This document shows, piece by piece, positions 63,047 to 64,000 of a stretch of DNA of 64,000 nt. This DNA comes from Acidobacteriota bacterium. GTDB taxonomy: Bacteria; Acidobacteriota; Terriglobia; Terriglobales; SCQP01. The stretch lies in assembly GCA_021818955.1 (NCBI GenBank), contig JAKASR010000014.1:1-64000 (forward strand), in the 5' to 3' direction. The notes below the pieces were generated by a model that worked only from the letters and a program-made list of their open reading frames with translations, did not search any database and was not told where the DNA came from. The position numbers and the translations under genes were made by a program. Each line of letters begins with the position of its first letter. Position 1 is the stretch's first letter.

Positions 63047-64000
63047 ATGTTCAATGGCGTGATTAAGTATGAGCGGCTGGCCTTGGCCGGCATGGTCGCA
63101 TTTACCCTGGGGGCGGCGGCGCAAGTCAGCCCCAGCCTCTTCGCCGGTCTCAAGTGGCGCAACGTGGGCCCTTTCCACGGCGGCCGCATATCCTGCGTCA
63201 CCGGGGTGGTTGGCCAGCCGAATGTATATTACTTTGGCACGCCGCTGGGCGGCATCTGGAAAACCACCAGCGCCGGCGTCACCTGGTTCCCCATCTTCGA
63301 CCAGGTGAAGAATGTGGATAGTATTGGCGCGATCCGGGTCGCCCCCTCCGATCCCAAAATCGTTTACGCCGGCGCTGGCGACCCCATCCTCGGCAGCCTC
63401 GGCGACGGCATGTGGAAATCCACCGATGCCGGCAAAACCTGGCGCCATATCGGCCTGCAATCTACCGTAAAAATTGACAGCATTCTGGTCGACCCTGACG
63501 ATCCCAACCTGGTGATTGTCTCGGCGCTCGGCGATGCCACCCATCACGGGGGAGGAGTTTACCGCTCCACCGATGGCGGCCAGACCTGGACCAATGTTCT
63601 CAAGCCCGCCGGTTACCCCGGCACCCGCCAGGTGACGTTTGCCTATGATGATCCCAGCGTCATGCTGGCCGTCACGCAGGGCACCGGAAATATGTTTGGC
63701 GTCAAGCAAAAAAAAGCAAAGCCCCCGTTGCTATTCAAATCCACCGACGAGGGCCTGACCTGGAAGCCGGTAAAAATTCCGCCTTTTCCGGGCCGCGTTG
63801 CCGTGGCGATTGCCATGCACACCGACGGCCAGCGCTTTTATCTCATCGGCAACAATATTGAAAACGGCTCGGGTCTGTTTCGTTCCGATGATGGCGGCGC
63901 GAACTGGCGGCACATGGCGGGCAAGGACACCCGCATTGAAAACGGCCAGGGCGGCTACAGTAGCGGCGTTTTCGTGGACTCGGAAAACCCCGATATCGTT
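63047..64000 (+). CDS. Secreted BNR/sortilin-like repeat protein, partial
   Basis: Starts at the ATG at 63047 (AAGGA 9 bp upstream) and runs to the window edge without a stop, 318 codons. A signal peptide precedes a beta-propeller of Asp-box repeats: S-x-D-x-G-x-x-W occurs as STDAGKTW, STDGGQTW, STDEGLTW and SDDGGANW. LKWRNVGPFHGGRI is the usual opening of this acidobacterial family, often annotated as VPS10/sortilin or glycosyl-hydrolase-like. It is presumably secreted or attached to the surface; its ligand is unknown. Confidence 0.85.
   Translation, partial: MFNGVIKYERLALAGMVAFTLGAAAQVSPSLFAGLKWRNVGPFHGGRISCVTGVVGQPNVYYFGTPLGGIWKTTSAGVTWFPIFDQVKNVDSIGAIRVAPSDPKIVYAGAGDPILGSLGDGMWKSTDAGKTWRHIGLQSTVKIDSILVDPDDPNLVIVSALGDATHHGGGVYRSTDGGQTWTNVLKPAGYPGTRQVTFAYDDPSVMLAVTQGTGNMFGVKQKKAKPPLLFKSTDEGLTWKPVKIPPFPGRVAVAIAMHTDGQRFYLIGNNIENGSGLFRSDDGGANWRHMAGKDTRIENGQGGYSSGVFVDSENPDIV

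Noticed and set aside
62844-63062. 72-residue plus-strand frame before the BNR gene
   Set aside because: It runs through the strong promoter and leader of the next gene and has no plausible ribosome site.

Overview
The window looks like a GC-rich chromosome segment from an Acidobacteriota bacterium. The evidence is the set of families: a VWFA-related secreted protein of the acidobacterial type, choice-of-anchor D/Ig-like lipoprotein repeats, a DUF2934 protein, a FWSR-ILGC zinc-ribbon microprotein, a BNR-repeat secreted protein at the right edge, and many secreted hydrolases. No phage region, CRISPR array or rRNA operon is visible. The only mobile gene is the end of an IS66-like element at the extreme left.

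Layout. 1-5.8 kb: IS66-like end, a giant mosaic lipoprotein, a glutaminyl-cyclase-type M28 peptidase and a small exported protein. 5.8-11.2 kb: a minus-strand run phosphoketolase > secreted alpha/beta hydrolase > acetate kinase, which would turn xylulose-5-P/fructose-6-P into acetate plus ATP. 11.4-16.2 kb: tRNA-Phe, a GH5 cellulase, a pair made of a CuA-like cupredoxin and an unknown exported protein, and an MFS transporter. 16.2-21.1 kb: an EamA exporter, a coupled operon MazG > GNAT > OSBS/NAAAR enolase, and a CapA-like protein. 21.4-24.7 kb: rpiB, a coupled MtaA-like zinc methyltransferase plus corrinoid protein, and the VWFA protein. 25.1-25.3 kb: tRNA-Val and tRNA-Asp. 25.7-31.4 kb: a Tat-exported sugar isomerase-like protein, a DUF2231-type membrane protein, the MbfA-type ferritin/VIT iron exporter, Ku, NAD-type isocitrate dehydrogenase, a HAD hydrolase and DUF2934. 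31.5-37.6 kb: GH15 glucoamylase, an M50/CBS site-2 protease, S10 carboxypeptidase and a YciE/F-like protein. 37.8-44.6 kb: a four-gene set with a DPPR-synthase-like UbiA/HAD fusion, DprE1-like and DprE2-like enzymes (decaprenyl-phospho-arabinose type chemistry), then a large FAD/Fe-S oxidoreductase. 44.8-47.6 kb: sucC-sucD-ndk-DUF2905. 48-57.8 kb: a polytopic membrane protein, AsmA, signal peptidase I, a zinc-ribbon protein, an ECF sigma/anti-sigma pair, a PD-(D/E)XK-like protein, a Dps-like ferritin and a 2Fe-2S ferredoxin. 57.9-64 kb: dienelactone hydrolase, PBP4, an ABM-like protein, a VKOR-DsbA-rhodanese fusion and the start of a BNR-repeat protein.

The most unusual non-coding signal is a dispersed, modular palindromic element about 190 bp long. 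It occurs as two near-full copies (25445-25636; 60778-60968), a copy with altered internal modules (24810-25065), a strongly diverged one (47691-47979), a half copy (35198-35291) and very short end-to-end remnants (21284-21322; 57833-57864; perhaps 28341-28362). All lie between genes, several just upstream of start codons. Its ends are conserved while the internal hairpins are swapped or lost. It resembles a MITE or BIME, but I do not recognise it as a named family.

Functional themes are sugar fermentation through phosphoketolase with substrate-level ATP (xfp/ackA, sucCD, ndk), polysaccharide use (GH5, GH15), iron storage and export (MbfA, YciE/F-like, Dps-like plus ferredoxin), envelope building (DPA-type pathway, PBP4, AsmA, LepB, VKOR-DsbA) and metal/redox proteins. 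All calls are from reading the sequence; no database search was run.
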